From contig JAHXIO010000006.1 in assembly GCA_025655595.1 (NCBI GenBank), forward strand, positions 186,001 to 250,000: DNA of 64,000 nt, in the 5' to 3' direction. The translations under genes were made by a program, and so were the position numbers. The stretch comes from Candidatus Thiodiazotropha sp. (ex Monitilora ramsayi). GTDB taxonomy: Bacteria > Pseudomonadota > Gammaproteobacteria > Chromatiales > Chromatiaceae. The notes below the pieces were generated by a model. That model had not been told where the DNA came from and did no database searches. It saw only the letters and a list, made by a program, of their open reading frames with translations. The first letter of the stretch is position 1; every line of letters begins with the position of its first letter. Below, in pieces: positions 15,279 through 28,858 of the stretch.

Positions 15279-17015
15279 ATGGCGGGCGGAAAGCGAAAAA
15301 AGACGCAACAGGCGGAGATTAAGCGGATACCGAGTTTCCGGGCCCGTCGTATCACCGTGCTTGTAGTGATGGCGCTGGCCTGTGCCTCTCTTATCTGGCA
15401 GTCGGTGGATCGGCAGGTCCTGGATACGGCATTTCTTCAGGAGCAGGGAGAGAGTCGGTATCTGCGCGTCATGTCGGTGAGCGCCAGCCGCGGCATGATC
15501 ACAGACCGTAATGGTGAACCCCTGGCCATCAGCACGCCGGTCAAGAGTGTGACGGCCAATCCCCGGCGATTGCAAGGGGATGCCCAGACCATCGGCGCGC
15601 TGGCGTCGACATTGGGACTCAACCCGGATCGCCTGCGTCGCCAGCTCTCCAGTGATCGTGGATTTGTCTATCTGAAACGGCGCATCAATCCCGACCTGGC
15701 CGACGCGGTTCAGAAGCTGGACCTGGAAGGTATCGATCTGTTGCCAGAGTATCGACGCTTCTATCCCAGCGGTGAGGTGGTGTCGCACATGGTGGGTTTC
15801 ACCAATATCGATGACCAGGGTCAGGAAGGTCTGGAGCTGCTCTATGACGACTGGTTGAACGGTACCGATGGCGCCAAACGTGTAATCAAGGATGGCAAAG
15901 GTCGCGTGGTAGAACAGGTTGAGAACATTCAGAGCCCCTCTCCGGGCAGGGATTTGGTGGCCAGTCTCGACAGGCGACTGCAGTTTCTTGCCTACAGGGA
16001 GCTCAAGGCTGCGGTCAATAAACATAAGGCAAAATCCGGTTCTGCGGTGATTCTCGATGTCCGCAGTGGTGAGATCCTGGCCATGGTCAACAGCCCTTCT
16101 TACAACCCGAATGCATCCAGAGGAAATGATCTCAGTCGACTACGTAACCGGGTGGTCACCGATGTGTTCGAGGCGGGTTCAACCATAAAGCCCTTCACCG
16201 TTGCGGCTGCCTTGGAGAAGGGGCGATTCAAGCCGGATACGCCGGTAGACGTGACACCCGGTCAGATGAAGGTCGGCCGCTATCTGGTGCGGGACAAACG
16301 AAACTACGGCATGATCGATGTGGCCACAGTGCTGCGCAAATCGAGTAACGTGGGCGTCAGTAAAATAGCCCTCTCCATGGAGCCGGAAGTACTCTGGAAG
16401 GTGTTCGGGAGCCTGGGTTTCGGCGAGGCCACCGGCAGCCAGTTTCCCGGTGAGTCCAGTGGACGCTTGCCGTTTTTCTCCGACTGGTCAGCTTTTGAGC
16501 AGGCCACACTCTCTTTTGGCTATGGTCTCTCTGTCACGCCTCTGCAACTGGCCCGGGCCTACGCCGTGCTGGCAAATGACGGTGTACGTTTGCCGGTATC
16601 GCTACTGAAGCTCGATCGCACCCCTGATGGTGTGCGTGTCATGCGCAAGAGCACCGCACGAAGCGTAATCAAGATGCTTGAGGCAGTGGTGAGTCAGGAG
16701 GGCACAGCGCCTTTGGCGGCCATCCCCGGTTATCGCGTGGCGGGTAAAACGGGCACGGCAAAGAAATCCGTTGCGGGCGGTTACGCCGAAGACAAATATC
16801 TTGCGCTCTTCGTTGGCATGGCGCCGGCCAGTAATCCAAGGCTGGTCATGGCGGTCTTCATCGATGAACCGGGCGGTGATGAGTATTACGGCGGCCTGGT
16901 GGCGGCGCCGGTCTTTTCCAAGGTCATGAGCGGGGCGCTACGCCTGATGAATATCCCGCCGGACAAACCCTGGCAGGAGAACACACTGATGGCCCGCCTG
17001 GGGGATCAGGGATGA
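15279..17015 (+). CDS. ftsI: septal peptidoglycan transpeptidase FtsI (PBP3)
   Basis: A 578-residue class B penicillin-binding protein that cross-links septal murein. A short cytoplasmic tail and one membrane helix (about 25-42) are followed by the non-catalytic pedestal domain. The transpeptidase domain has S301-T-I-K304, the SSN motif near 356 and K490-T-G-T, close to E. coli numbering. Two bases separate it from ftsL. Its stop overlaps murE. No oddities. Confidence 0.97.
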   Translation: MAGGKRKKTQQAEIKRIPSFRARRITVLVVMALACASLIWQSVDRQVLDTAFLQEQGESRYLRVMSVSASRGMITDRNGEPLAISTPVKSVTANPRRLQGDAQTIGALASTLGLNPDRLRRQLSSDRGFVYLKRRINPDLADAVQKLDLEGIDLLPEYRRFYPSGEVVSHMVGFTNIDDQGQEGLELLYDDWLNGTDGAKRVIKDGKGRVVEQVENIQSPSPGRDLVASLDRRLQFLAYRELKAAVNKHKAKSGSAVILDVRSGEILAMVNSPSYNPNASRGNDLSRLRNRVVTDVFEAGSTIKPFTVAAALEKGRFKPDTPVDVTPGQMKVGRYLVRDKRNYGMIDVATVLRKSSNVGVSKIALSMEPEVLWKVFGSLGFGEATGSQFPGESSGRLPFFSDWSAFEQATLSFGYGLSVTPLQLARAYAVLANDGVRLPVSLLKLDRTPDGVRVMRKSTARSVIKMLEAVVSQEGTAPLAAIPGYRVAGKTGTAKKSVAGGYAEDKYLALFVGMAPASNPRLVMAVFIDEPGGDEYYGGLVAAPVFSKVMSGALRLMNIPPDKPWQENTLMARLGDQG

Positions 17016-18553
17016 TGGCGGCTGAGCGGACAGATGTGCGCCCGATGCTCTCGGAGCTGCTGTCGGGTCTGCTGCCTGTTTCACAAGCGCAGGACCGTGC
17101 CGTGAGTGGACTCACCCTTGACAGCCGTCAGGTTTCACCCGGCACGCTTTTTCTCGCCTGCTCAGGTAGCCAAAGTCATGGATTGGCATATGCCCGCCAA
17201 GCCATGGCTCAGGGTGCTTGTGCGGTTCTCTGGGAGCCCGATGGCGATGCGGGAGAGAGGTTGGCTGCCGATCTGCAAGGCGGAAATTTTCCTGTTCTGG
17301 CAGTACCTCAGCTGTCCATGCAGATCAGTCAGATCGCCGCACGTTTCTATGACGATCCGAGCAGGGATATGGCCGTTTATGGCATCACGGGTACCAACGG
17401 CAAGACCAGTATCTGTCAGTTGTTGGCGCAGGCGCTTGGGGATGAGATGCCCTGCGGTGTTATGGGTACGCTGGGTTACGGTTTTCCGGATCAACTTGAA
17501 AGCACCGGCTATACCACGCCGGATGCGGCCACGCTTCAACAGCTATTGGATGAGATGCATCGTCAGGGTGCACAAGCGATCAGCATGGAAGTCTCCTCCC
17601 ACGCCCTGGATCAGGGCCGGGCAGCTGCGGTTCATTTTGATGGTGCAGTTTTCACTAATCTGAGTCGTGATCATTTCGACTACCACGGCACTTTGGAGAA
17701 CTATGCGGCCGCCAAAGAGCGGCTTTTTAGAATGCCGGGATTGGGGTGCGCGGTGATTAACCTGGATGACGACCAGGGTGAGCGGATTCTCGATATCCTC
17801 GATCGGGACGTGGATGCCCTGGCCTACACGCTGGATGCCGACAGGGGGTTGGCTGAAGGCCTGTCCGGTTGGGCACGCGCACTCGCTGTCACACCCTCGC
17901 CACAGGGGATGACAATCCGAGTCGCCACCCATTTGGGTGAAGGGGTGTTGGAGACCCGTCTCCTGGGCCGTTTCAATGCCGCCAATCTTCTTGCTGTTTT
18001 GCTGGTGTTGCTGCAGCGTGGCTGGGATCTGGCTCGGGCGTTGGGCGTAATGGGGAGACTCACTACGGTTCCCGGAAGGATGCAGCTGTTCGGCGGCGGT
18101 GAGCAACCCTCCGTCGTTGTCGACTATGCCCATACACCGGATGCACTGGATAAGGCGCTACAGGCAGTACGCGTCCATTGCGAGGGTAGGCTCTCAGTGG
18201 TTTTTGGCTGCGGAGGGGATAGGGACAGGGGTAAACGTCCCCAGATGGGCGCCCTGGCGGAGCGCCTGGCGGATCGAGTCATCGTCACAGACGATAATCC
18301 TCGTAGTGAGTCGAGTGAGGTGATCATCGGAGAGATCCTTGCGGGTCTGGATCGGCAGGACTCGGCGCTGATCGAAAGCGATCGTGGTCGTGCAATTCGC
18401 AACGCCATTCAGGTATCACGTCCAGGCGATATGGTACTGGTTGCCGGCAAGGGACATGAAGACTATCAGTTGGTGGGAGACCAGGTGCTCAATTTTGATG
18501 ACCGGGAGCAGGTTGTCGCAGCTCTGGCTGAATGGGGGGAGGGCGACAGATGA
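17012..18553 (+). CDS. murE: UDP-MurNAc-tripeptide synthetase MurE
   Basis: A 513-residue ATP-dependent ligase adding the third amino acid of the peptidoglycan stem peptide. The ATP loop GTNGKT is at 127-132. The DNPR motif (in VTDDNPRSE) indicates meso-diaminopimelate as substrate, as in other Gram-negatives. Central-domain residues around YTTPDA and the KGHEDYQ stretch near the C-terminus are intact. The ATG overlaps the ftsI stop. A second ATG three bases later is equally possible. Confidence 0.96.
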   Translation: MMAAERTDVRPMLSELLSGLLPVSQAQDRAVSGLTLDSRQVSPGTLFLACSGSQSHGLAYARQAMAQGACAVLWEPDGDAGERLAADLQGGNFPVLAVPQLSMQISQIAARFYDDPSRDMAVYGITGTNGKTSICQLLAQALGDEMPCGVMGTLGYGFPDQLESTGYTTPDAATLQQLLDEMHRQGAQAISMEVSSHALDQGRAAAVHFDGAVFTNLSRDHFDYHGTLENYAAAKERLFRMPGLGCAVINLDDDQGERILDILDRDVDALAYTLDADRGLAEGLSGWARALAVTPSPQGMTIRVATHLGEGVLETRLLGRFNAANLLAVLLVLLQRGWDLARALGVMGRLTTVPGRMQLFGGGEQPSVVVDYAHTPDALDKALQAVRVHCEGRLSVVFGCGGDRDRGKRPQMGALAERLADRVIVTDDNPRSESSEVIIGEILAGLDRQDSALIESDRGRAIRNAIQVSRPGDMVLVAGKGHEDYQLVGDQVLNFDDREQVVAALAEWGEGDR

Positions 18554-19917
18554 ACTGCCTCTCTCTCTCTCAAGTCGTGGAAAGCGTGCAGGGTGTTCTG
18601 TCTGGGTCTGACGCCACTTTTTGTGCCGTCAGTACCGATACCCGATCAATCGAGCGCAACGATCTTTTTGTGGCTCTCAAAGGTCCCAATTTCAATGGCC
18701 ATCGATTCATCCCTCAGGCCATCGAGAAAGGTGCTTCAGCAGTCATGGTATCGGAGCCGGTCAATGAGGCAGTGCCGCAGATCCGTGTCGATGACACCAG
18801 GTTGGGTTTGGGGCGGTTGGCTGCACATTGGCGGGATCGCTTTTCCATTCCGATGGTGGCCATCACCGGTAGCAATGGAAAGACCACGGTCAAAGAGTTG
18901 ACCGCCGCTATCCTTCGGCAGCGCGGTGATGTACTGGCCACGCTGGGAAATTTTAACAACGATATCGGATTGCCTTTGACGCTGCTTCGACTGCAGGACG
19001 AATCCTTCGCAGTCATCGAGATGGGTGCCAACCACCCGGGCGAGATCGGCTACCTGACCCAAATAGCCCGGCCGGATGTGGCCGTAATCACCAATGCGGG
19101 TGCGGCGCATCTCGAAGGTTTCGGGGATCTTAAGGGTGTTGCCAAGGCCAAGGGCGAGATCCTCAGCGGCCTCAATCCGCTCGGCGTAGGTGTACTCAAT
19201 GCCGATGATGAGTTTTTCCCATTCTGGCGAAAACTGCTGGGTGAGCGGCGCATGATCTCATTCGGTGCCTCCGAAAGAGCGCAGGTCCGCGCCGATCTGG
19301 ATCATTGTGAGACCCAATGGTCCGAAAGAGGCTTCAGCAGCCGCATGACGGTTTTCTATCACGAGAACAGCTTTGAAGTTGAGCTGGCGTTGGCGGGTCG
19401 GCACAACCGTCTCAATGCCCTGGCGGCGATTGCCGCGGCGTTGGCGATGGATTGCAGTGTTGAGCAGATCCAGCAGGGGCTGGCTTCGGTCATGCCGGTC
19501 AACGGGCGTTTGCGCGCCAGGTTCTCCGCCGGCGGCCTTCGTTTGATCGATGATACCTACAACGCCAATCCCGATTCTGTGGCTGCGGCCATCGATGTCT
19601 TGCGTGAAGCGCCAGGGGAGCAGTGGCTGGTCCTGGGTGACCTGGCGGAGTTGGGTGATGATGCGGAGAAAATGCATGCGGAACTCGGTGATCAGGCCCG
19701 GCAGGCCGGACTGAATCATCTCTATACCCTGGGGGAGATGAGCAGGCACGCCGCCGAGCGCTTCGGTGAAGGGGCGAAAGCATTCGACCGGATTGAGGAT
19801 CTGGTCGAGGATCTGGTGTCGAATGCCAAGGCTGGCGACACCTTGTTGATCAAGGGATCGCGCAGTGCCGGCATGGAGCGGGTGGTACAGCGTTTGATTG
19901 ACGAAGGGGGGATCTGA
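18550..19917 (+). CDS. murF: UDP-MurNAc-tripeptide--D-Ala-D-Ala ligase MurF
   Basis: A 455-residue Mur ligase completing the pentapeptide. GSNGKT at 107-112 is the ATP loop, followed by [16 protein letters not shown] and [10 protein letters not shown] of the central domain and [10 protein letters not shown] of the C-terminal domain. I start at the ATG overlapping the murE stop (ATGA), giving [10 protein letters not shown]; an in-frame start 18 bases upstream would lie inside murE. Confidence 0.96.
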   Translation: MNCLSLSQVVESVQGVLSGSDATFCAVSTDTRSIERNDLFVALKGPNFNGHRFIPQAIEKGASAVMVSEPVNEAVPQIRVDDTRLGLGRLAAHWRDRFSIPMVAITGSNGKTTVKELTAAILRQRGDVLATLGNFNNDIGLPLTLLRLQDESFAVIEMGANHPGEIGYLTQIARPDVAVITNAGAAHLEGFGDLKGVAKAKGEILSGLNPLGVGVLNADDEFFPFWRKLLGERRMISFGASERAQVRADLDHCETQWSERGFSSRMTVFYHENSFEVELALAGRHNRLNALAAIAAALAMDCSVEQIQQGLASVMPVNGRLRARFSAGGLRLIDDTYNANPDSVAAAIDVLREAPGEQWLVLGDLAELGDDAEKMHAELGDQARQAGLNHLYTLGEMSRHAAERFGEGAKAFDRIEDLVEDLVSNAKAGDTLLIKGSRSAGMERVVQRLIDEGGI

Positions 19918-19919
19918 AG

Positions 19920-21002
19920 TTGCTGCTCTACCTGACAGACTGGCTGACACAGTTCGATAGCGGATTCAGCGTGTTCCAGTATCTGACGATGCGCACAATT
20001 CTGGGTGTATTGACGGCGCTACTCATCTCACTGCTGTTGGGACCGATGATGATCCGGCGGCTCAGTTTTCATCAGATCGGTCAGACGGTGCGGGATGACG
20101 GGCCGGAGACCCATTTCTCCAAAGCCGGCACGCCTACCATGGGCGGTGCCCTGATTCTGGTAGCGATCATGGTATCCACGCTGCTCTGGGCCGATCTGAG
20201 CAACCGCTATGTCTGGATTGTTCTGATCGTGACCCTGGTGTTCGGTCTCATCGGCCTGGTGGACGACTACAAGAAGCTGGTACTCAGCGATCCTAAGGGT
20301 CTGGCCGCACGCTGGAAATATTTCTGGCAATCGGTTGCGGGATTGGGGGCGGCGCTTGTCTTCTATCTCACGGCCACCTCCTCGATGGAGACGGCACTGC
20401 TGATTCCCTACCTGAAAGATGTCTCCCTGGAGTGGGGACCGGTCTTTATTCTCTTCAGCTATTTGGTGATTGTGGGCTCATCCAATGCGGTCAACCTCAC
20501 TGACGGTCTCGACGGTTTGGCGGTGCTGCCGACAGTGATGGTGGGGGGGGCGTTGGGATTGATGGCCTATGTGACCGGGCATGCGGATTTCGCCACCTAC
20601 CTGAAGATTCCCTTCCTGCCCGGTGTGGGTGAATTAATTGTCTTTTGTGCCGCGCTGGTAGGCGCGGGGCTCGGCTTTCTCTGGTTCAACACCTATCCCG
20701 CCCAAGTCTTCATGGGGGATGTGGGCGCCCTGGCGTTGGGTGCCGCTTTGGGTGTGGTTGCAGTGGCCGTTCGTCAGGAGATCGTCCTCTTCATCATGGG
20801 TGGGGTCTTCGTGATCGAGACCGTGTCGGTGGTGTTGCAGGTGGCATCGTTCAAGCTGACCGGCAAGCGCATCTTTCGCATGGCGCCGCTGCATCACCAT
20901 TTCGAACTTAAAGGGTGGCCCGAACCACGGGTCATTGTCCGTTTCTGGATCATCACCGTCATTCTGGTGCTGATTGGTTTGGCGAGTCTGAAGATACGAT
21001 GA
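19920..21002 (+). CDS. mraY: phospho-MurNAc-pentapeptide transferase MraY
   Basis: A 360-residue integral membrane enzyme that makes lipid I from UDP-MurNAc-pentapeptide and undecaprenyl phosphate. Catalytic and Mg2+-binding motifs are present: [19 protein letters not shown] and [11 protein letters not shown], plus the [11 protein letters not shown] loop. About ten membrane helices are evident. The start is TTG (MLLYLTDWL), giving exactly the length of E. coli MraY, with a G-rich ribosome site inside the murF end. It overlaps murD by four bases. Confidence 0.97.
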   Translation: MLLYLTDWLTQFDSGFSVFQYLTMRTILGVLTALLISLLLGPMMIRRLSFHQIGQTVRDDGPETHFSKAGTPTMGGALILVAIMVSTLLWADLSNRYVWIVLIVTLVFGLIGLVDDYKKLVLSDPKGLAARWKYFWQSVAGLGAALVFYLTATSSMETALLIPYLKDVSLEWGPVFILFSYLVIVGSSNAVNLTDGLDGLAVLPTVMVGGALGLMAYVTGHADFATYLKIPFLPGVGELIVFCAALVGAGLGFLWFNTYPAQVFMGDVGALALGAALGVVAVAVRQEIVLFIMGGVFVIETVSVVLQVASFKLTGKRIFRMAPLHHHFELKGWPEPRVIVRFWIITVILVLIGLASLKIR

Positions 21003-22357
21003 TGACGGATCCTGTCACACCACTGGAGAAGACCCTGATTGTCGGGCTCGGCAAGACCGGGCTCTCCTGTGCGCGCTATCTTTCGCAGCTGGGAGTTCCC
21101 CTGGCAGTGACAGATAGTCGTGAACATCCGCCGGGGCTGGATAAGTTGCAACAGCTCTATCCCGATCTCGCCATCTTTCCCGGCGGTTTCACACCGGAGG
21201 TATTCGAGGCGGCAAGCCAGTTGGTTGTCAGTCCGGGAGTGCCTCTTTCCGAACCGTTGATCCAAACGGCCAAGGAGAGGGGTGTAGAGGTTATCGGAGA
21301 TATCGAGCTTTTTGCTCGTGCAGTCAATGCACCGGTGGTGGCGATCACCGGTTCCAACGGCAAAAGTACAGTGACCACCCTGCTGGGTGAGATGGCCAGG
21401 ATGGCCGGGCTCAACGTGGGTGTCGGTGGCAATCTGGGGGAACCGGCGCTGGATCTGCTCGATGAGAGTCTTGAACTCTATGTGCTGGAACTTTCGAGTT
21501 TCCAGCTGGAGAGTACCCATTCGCTAAAGCCCACTGCAGCGACAGTGTTGAATCTATCGGCGGATCATATGGATCGCTATCTCGACATCGACGAGTATGC
21601 GGCGGTCAAGTCAACGATCTATACCAATGCCGGTACCGCAGTGATCAATCGGGATGATCCGATGGTGAAATCGATGGGCGGTATGGCGGCAGAGAGAGTC
21701 GGTTTCACCTTATCCAAACCCAGTGACCGTGATTTCGGCCTGGTTAACAGTGGCGGTGAGCTGTGGTTGGCGCAAGGGGATGAACCGCTTCTGGCTGCCT
21801 CGGAATTGCGTATCAAGGGGCGGCACAATCTGGCGAATGCATTGGCTGCTTTGGCGCTGGGTAGTGCGGTCAATCTGCCAAGACCAGTCATGCTGCAGAC
21901 GCTTCGCAACTTCAGCGGACTGCCTCACCGGACTCAATGGATCGCAATGAAGTGCGGGTTGGAGTGGTACAACGATTCCAAGGGCACCAACGTGGGCGCT
22001 ACCATCGCAGCGTTGCGTGGCTTCCATTCGGAAATGGAGGAATCGCGTACCGTGCTGATCGCCGGTGGAGACTGCAAGGATGCCGATTTTTCTGAGCTCT
22101 CCGCCGTGGTGCAGGAGACTGCCCGAGCCGTCATTTTAATCGGGAGGGATGCGCCCCTACTTGAAGAAGTCTTGCAGGGTCATACCGCGCTGGTTCATGC
22201 CGCCTCTCTCGAAGAAGCGGTGAGCAAGGCGAGTGAACTGGGGCGGCCCGGTGATCGGGTATTGCTGTCCCCGGCCTGCGCCAGTTTTGACATGTTCAGT
22301 GGCTTTGAACAGAGAGGCGAAGCATTTGTTCGTGCGGTGGAGGCGCTGTCGGAATGA
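20999..22357 (+). CDS. murD: UDP-MurNAc-L-alanine--D-glutamate ligase MurD
   Basis: A 452-residue Mur ligase. The N-terminal dinucleotide-like fold shows [16 protein letters not shown], the ATP loop is in [14 protein letters not shown], and the C-terminal domain has [12 protein letters not shown] and [17 protein letters not shown]. The ATG overlapping the mraY stop (ATGA) is chosen; an upstream in-frame start would lie wholly inside mraY in another frame and adds an unrelated sequence. Confidence 0.96.
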   Translation: MMTDPVTPLEKTLIVGLGKTGLSCARYLSQLGVPLAVTDSREHPPGLDKLQQLYPDLAIFPGGFTPEVFEAASQLVVSPGVPLSEPLIQTAKERGVEVIGDIELFARAVNAPVVAITGSNGKSTVTTLLGEMARMAGLNVGVGGNLGEPALDLLDESLELYVLELSSFQLESTHSLKPTAATVLNLSADHMDRYLDIDEYAAVKSTIYTNAGTAVINRDDPMVKSMGGMAAERVGFTLSKPSDRDFGLVNSGGELWLAQGDEPLLAASELRIKGRHNLANALAALALGSAVNLPRPVMLQTLRNFSGLPHRTQWIAMKCGLEWYNDSKGTNVGATIAALRGFHSEMEESRTVLIAGGDCKDADFSELSAVVQETARAVILIGRDAPLLEEVLQGHTALVHAASLEEAVSKASELGRPGDRVLLSPACASFDMFSGFEQRGEAFVRAVEALSE

Positions 22358-23553
22358 GTGTGACTGCACGTCCACAAGCAACGGATGCCCGCAGTGTAGA
22401 ACGGCCCGCACCCGCCCTCATCGATTGGTGGTTGCTCAGTGCGACGGTCCTGTTGCTTAGTTTCGGGCTGGTCATGGTTGCTTCCGCATCCATGACCGTC
22501 GGAGACCGGTTGGCCGGTGATCCCTTCTTTTATGTCTATCGGCATCTTTTTGCCATGGGCCTGGGTGTGTCAGGTGCACTGTTGATGTTTCAGGCACCGA
22601 TGGTTCAATGGCAGAAGGCGGGTCCCTTGTTGGTCTTTTTCGGCTTGTTGCTACTGTCGCTACTGCTGGTGCCTGGGGTCGGCAAGACGGTCAACGGTGC
22701 TACGCGTTGGATTCCATTGGGCATATTCAATCTGCAAAGCTCAGAGTTCATGAAGCTCTTCATGGTGCTCTACATTGCGGGTTATCTGGTGCGGCGACAG
22801 GATGAAGTGGCGCGTTCATTCTGGGGATTTGCCAAGCCCATGCTGCTGTTGGTGATTACCAGCTCACTGATTCTGATGCAGCCCGATTTCGGCACCACCG
22901 TGGTGCTCTTCGCCACTGCTTTGGGCATGCTTTTTCTCGGCGGTGTTGTGCTCTATCAGTTTGTTACGCTGATTGTGGTTTCCGGTGCCGCCGGTTGGGC
23001 GCTGATCTACTTCTCCGCCTATCGCTGGCAGCGTATGACCACTTTTCTGAATCCCTGGGACGATCCTTTCAATACCGACTTCCAGCTCTCTCAGGCGCTG
23101 ATCGCATTTGGGCGGGGTGAGATCAATGGCGTCGGTCTGGGCAGCGGCATACAGAAGCAGTTCTATCTGCCCGAGGCACACACGGACTTTATTATGGCCG
23201 TGGTGGGTGAAGAGTTCGGGCTGATCGGCACCTTAAGCGTAATTTTGCTCTTTGCCTTCATCACTTGGCGCGCCTTCAGGATCGGCGCTCTTGCAGAGGA
23301 GCGGGGCGAGCGATTCTCTGCCTATACCGCCTATGGACTTGGTCTTTGGTTGGGGCTGCAAGCCTTCATTAATATCGGCGTTAATGTCGGTATGTTGCCG
23401 ACAAAAGGCCTGACCTTGCCCTTCATGAGCTATGGGGGTAACAGCATCATTGTGGCCTGCCTGGTAATGGCGCTGCTGTTCCGCATCGATTATGAATCTC
23501 GTCAGTCCGGTCATACCTATGCCAAGAGGGGGCGATCATGGAGCCTCATGTAA
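22354..23553 (+). CDS. ftsW: SEDS-family septal glycosyltransferase FtsW
   Basis: A 399-residue polytopic membrane protein that polymerises septal glycan with FtsI. It has about ten membrane helices. SEDS landmarks are GATRWIPLG, LQSSEFMKL, LMQPDFGTTVV, and LPTKGLTLPFMSYGGNS near the C-terminus. The start overlaps the murD stop and the end overlaps murG by 16 bases. It is FtsW rather than RodA by cluster position. Confidence 0.95.
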   Translation: MSVTARPQATDARSVERPAPALIDWWLLSATVLLLSFGLVMVASASMTVGDRLAGDPFFYVYRHLFAMGLGVSGALLMFQAPMVQWQKAGPLLVFFGLLLLSLLLVPGVGKTVNGATRWIPLGIFNLQSSEFMKLFMVLYIAGYLVRRQDEVARSFWGFAKPMLLLVITSSLILMQPDFGTTVVLFATALGMLFLGGVVLYQFVTLIVVSGAAGWALIYFSAYRWQRMTTFLNPWDDPFNTDFQLSQALIAFGRGEINGVGLGSGIQKQFYLPEAHTDFIMAVVGEEFGLIGTLSVILLFAFITWRAFRIGALAEERGERFSAYTAYGLGLWLGLQAFINIGVNVGMLPTKGLTLPFMSYGGNSIIVACLVMALLFRIDYESRQSGHTYAKRGRSWSLM

Positions 23554-24617
23554 TGGTCATGGCCGGTGGTACCGGTGGACATATCTTTCCCGCCCTGGCG
23601 GTGGCTGAGTGGCTTAAGCAGCAGGGTTGCCGCATCACTTGGTTGGGTAGCGCAAGGAGCATGGAGGCACGGGTGATTCCAGATTATGGGTACCACCTTG
23701 AACAGATCGAGATCCGTGGAATAAGGGGGACAGGGGTCAAACGGCTTCTGCTTGCGCCCTTTGAAATTGTGCATGCACTTTGGCAGGCATTGAAAGTACT
23801 ACGCCGTACACAACCCGAGTTGGTATTGGGTATGGGAGGATTTGTCACCGGACCCGGCGGTCTTATGGCAAGCGTGTTGCGAATACCGCTCATCATTCAG
23901 GAGCAGAATGCCATCCCCGGTGTGACCAATCGGATCCTGTCCCGTGTCGCCAGTCGTATATTCGAGGCATTCCCCGACAGCTTTGATCGGCGGACAGGTG
24001 CGGAAAACTCAGGTAATCCCGTTCGGCGGGAGATCGTTGAGCTCGTGGAGCCTGCAGACCGTTTTGCTAAACGCAAAGGACCGGTCAGGTTGCTGGTGCT
24101 GGGAGGTTCGCTGGGAGCAAGGGCAATCAATCAGGCGTTACCCGAAGCACTTGCGCATATTCCAGAGAGAGAGAGACCGCTGGTCAGGCATCAGGCTGGC
24201 GAAAAGCTGATTGATGAGACGCTTGAGGCCTATCGGGTATCCGGTGTCGAAGCTGAAATTAAACCATTCGAGAAAGATATGGCAGCCGCCTACGACTGGG
24301 CGGATCTGGTGTTATGTCGCGCGGGTGCGTTGACTGTTTCGGAACTGGCGGCCGCCGGTCTCGGTGCGGTGCTCGTACCCTATCCCCATGCCGTGGATGA
24401 CCACCAGACTCACAATGCCCGGTTTCTCGTCAATGCCGGTGCCGCTCAGCTACTGCCTCAGGACGAGATGGACGGCCGTCGTCTTGCCGCAGTTCTACAG
24501 CCCCTGTGCGGGGATCGCGCCGAGCTGCTGAGAATGGCTGAGGCCGCCAGGGGCGTGGCAGTGAAAGATGCGGCCGGCATGATTGGTCGCGCCTGTCTGG
24601 AGATGATCGAGAGATGA
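23538..24617 (+). CDS. murG: UDP-GlcNAc transferase MurG
   Basis: A 359-residue peripheral membrane GT28 glycosyltransferase that converts lipid I to lipid II. The N-terminal glycine loop [17 protein letters not shown], a second G loop [13 protein letters not shown], and the UDP-binding [15 protein letters not shown] are intact. It overlaps ftsW by 16 bases and murC by four, typical of tight dcw packing. Confidence 0.96.
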   Translation: MEPHVMVMAGGTGGHIFPALAVAEWLKQQGCRITWLGSARSMEARVIPDYGYHLEQIEIRGIRGTGVKRLLLAPFEIVHALWQALKVLRRTQPELVLGMGGFVTGPGGLMASVLRIPLIIQEQNAIPGVTNRILSRVASRIFEAFPDSFDRRTGAENSGNPVRREIVELVEPADRFAKRKGPVRLLVLGGSLGARAINQALPEALAHIPERERPLVRHQAGEKLIDETLEAYRVSGVEAEIKPFEKDMAAAYDWADLVLCRAGALTVSELAAAGLGAVLVPYPHAVDDHQTHNARFLVNAGAAQLLPQDEMDGRRLAAVLQPLCGDRAELLRMAEAARGVAVKDAAGMIGRACLEMIER

Positions 24618-26050
24618 GTGAACAACAACGCCGCCGACACGCTCCCAACAGCATGGGCCGTATGCGCCGAATCCACTTTGTCGGTATCGGCGGTGCGGGT
24701 ATGAGCGGTATTGCTGAGGTGATGGTCAATCTGGGGTATGAGGTTTCCGGCTCAGATCAGCGTGAGAGTGGCGTGACCCTGCGCCTGGCAAGACTGGGCG
24801 CGAAGATATTTCTGGGTCACCTGGCCGACCAGGTGGAAAATGTGGATGCCGTGGTGATCTCCAGTGCCGTGAAAGAGAGCAACCCGGAAGTGGCCGCTGC
24901 CCGTGAGCGGAGAATCCCTGTGGTGCCTCGGGCCGAGATGTTGGCGGAGATCATGCGCTTTCATTACGGTATCGCCGTAGCGGGGACCCATGGCAAGACC
25001 ACCACCACCAGCCTGGTGACCAGCATACTGGCAGAGGCAGGTTTGGATCCCACATTCGTCATCGGTGGGCGACTCAACAGTGCAGGCGCAAACGCCAGGC
25101 TGGGAGAGGGCGAATATCTGGTGGCCGAGGCGGATGAGAGCGACGCCTCATTTCTCTATCTGCAACCCATGCTGGCGGTTGTCACCAATATCGATGCGGA
25201 TCACATGACCACCTATGGCGGTGATTTCAACCGCCTGCGCGGGACCTTCCTGGAGTTTCTCCACCATCTGCCTTTTTACGGGATGTCGGTACTCTGCATC
25301 GATGACGAAGAGGTCCGTCGACTAATGCCGGAGATTACCCGGTCGGTGACGACCTACGGGTTTAGTGAAGACGCGGATATCCGGGCGACTGACGTTCATC
25401 AGACGGGTTTGAAAACCGACTTTACGGTGCATGCAGAAGCGCTGGAAGGTTCACTACAGGTCCGGCTCAATCTGCCGGGTAAACACAATGTACTGAATGC
25501 CCTGGCAGCCATAGCGGTTGCACTGGAACTGAATGTAGATAGCCAAAGCATCCAACAAGCACTGGATGCTTTCGAGGGCATCGGCCGGCGTTTCCAGACC
25601 CGTGGAGACTGCCTGATCGACGGTAAGCGGGTGATGTTGGTGGACGACTACGCACACCATCCGAGCGAGGTGGCGGCCACCCTCCAGGCAGTGCGCGACG
25701 GCTGGCCGGACCGTCGTCTGGTTCTTGCTTTCCAGCCCCATCGATACACCCGTACTCAGGAACAGTTCGATGACTTTGTGCAGGTGCTTTCGCGGGTCGA
25801 CCTATTGGTCCTCTGTGAAGTTTACGCGGCGGGTGAGGAGCCGATACTGGGTGCCACTTCGCGTGATCTGAGTCGTGCTATTCGTACCCGCGGACAGGTG
25901 GATCCAATCTTTCTGGAACCGGTGGAGGAGCTGCCGGAGTTACTCAAAGGCCTGCTCATGGACGGCGACATCGTACTGACACTGGGGGCGGGGAGTATTG
26001 GCGCCATTGCCGCAGGACTGCCCCTCCAACTTTGCGCAGAGGTGGAGTGA
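24614..26050 (+). CDS. murC: UDP-MurNAc--L-alanine ligase MurC
   Basis: A 478-residue Mur ligase adding the first amino acid. The N-terminal [16 protein letters not shown] and the ATP loop [10 protein letters not shown] are classic MurC motifs. ADESDASFL and [11 protein letters not shown] follow. It overlaps murG by four bases. Directly after its stop comes a 58-codon ORF that fills the space before murB. Confidence 0.96.
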   Translation: MSEQQRRRHAPNSMGRMRRIHFVGIGGAGMSGIAEVMVNLGYEVSGSDQRESGVTLRLARLGAKIFLGHLADQVENVDAVVISSAVKESNPEVAAARERRIPVVPRAEMLAEIMRFHYGIAVAGTHGKTTTTSLVTSILAEAGLDPTFVIGGRLNSAGANARLGEGEYLVAEADESDASFLYLQPMLAVVTNIDADHMTTYGGDFNRLRGTFLEFLHHLPFYGMSVLCIDDEEVRRLMPEITRSVTTYGFSEDADIRATDVHQTGLKTDFTVHAEALEGSLQVRLNLPGKHNVLNALAAIAVALELNVDSQSIQQALDAFEGIGRRFQTRGDCLIDGKRVMLVDDYAHHPSEVAATLQAVRDGWPDRRLVLAFQPHRYTRTQEQFDDFVQVLSRVDLLVLCEVYAAGEEPILGATSRDLSRAIRTRGQVDPIFLEPVEELPELLKGLLMDGDIVLTLGAGSIGAIAAGLPLQLCAEVE

Positions 26051-26227
26051 ATGGCACAGGTCGATATGAAACGATTTCACATGGGGTGCGGTGAGTCCCT
26101 GCAGATACACCTTACGCCTCTGGCATTCAGCAGAAGCGGTTTGCTGAGGTTAATGAGAGGTCAGAGGTCACGGCTCATCAGTGAAGCAGTGACGGAGAAA
26201 AAACGGGACCGGGAAGAGAGCCGCTGA
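26051..26227 (+). CDS. possible 58-residue basic protein between murC and murB
   Basis: An ATG abuts the murC stop (TGA-ATG) and the frame runs 58 codons to a TGA three bases before the murB ATG, filling the gap almost exactly. The product is basic, starts MAQVDMKRFHMGCG and ends in a highly charged helix (SEAVTEKKRDREESR). It has no signal or membrane segment and no recognised family. Perfect fit between two coupled genes argues for coding. Several rare-type codons (AGA, AGG, CGA, ATA) and lack of homology argue against. Confidence 0.42.
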   Translation: MAQVDMKRFHMGCGESLQIHLTPLAFSRSGLLRLMRGQRSRLISEAVTEKKRDREESR

Positions 26228-26229
26228 GA

Positions 26230-28858
<2,629 letters not shown>

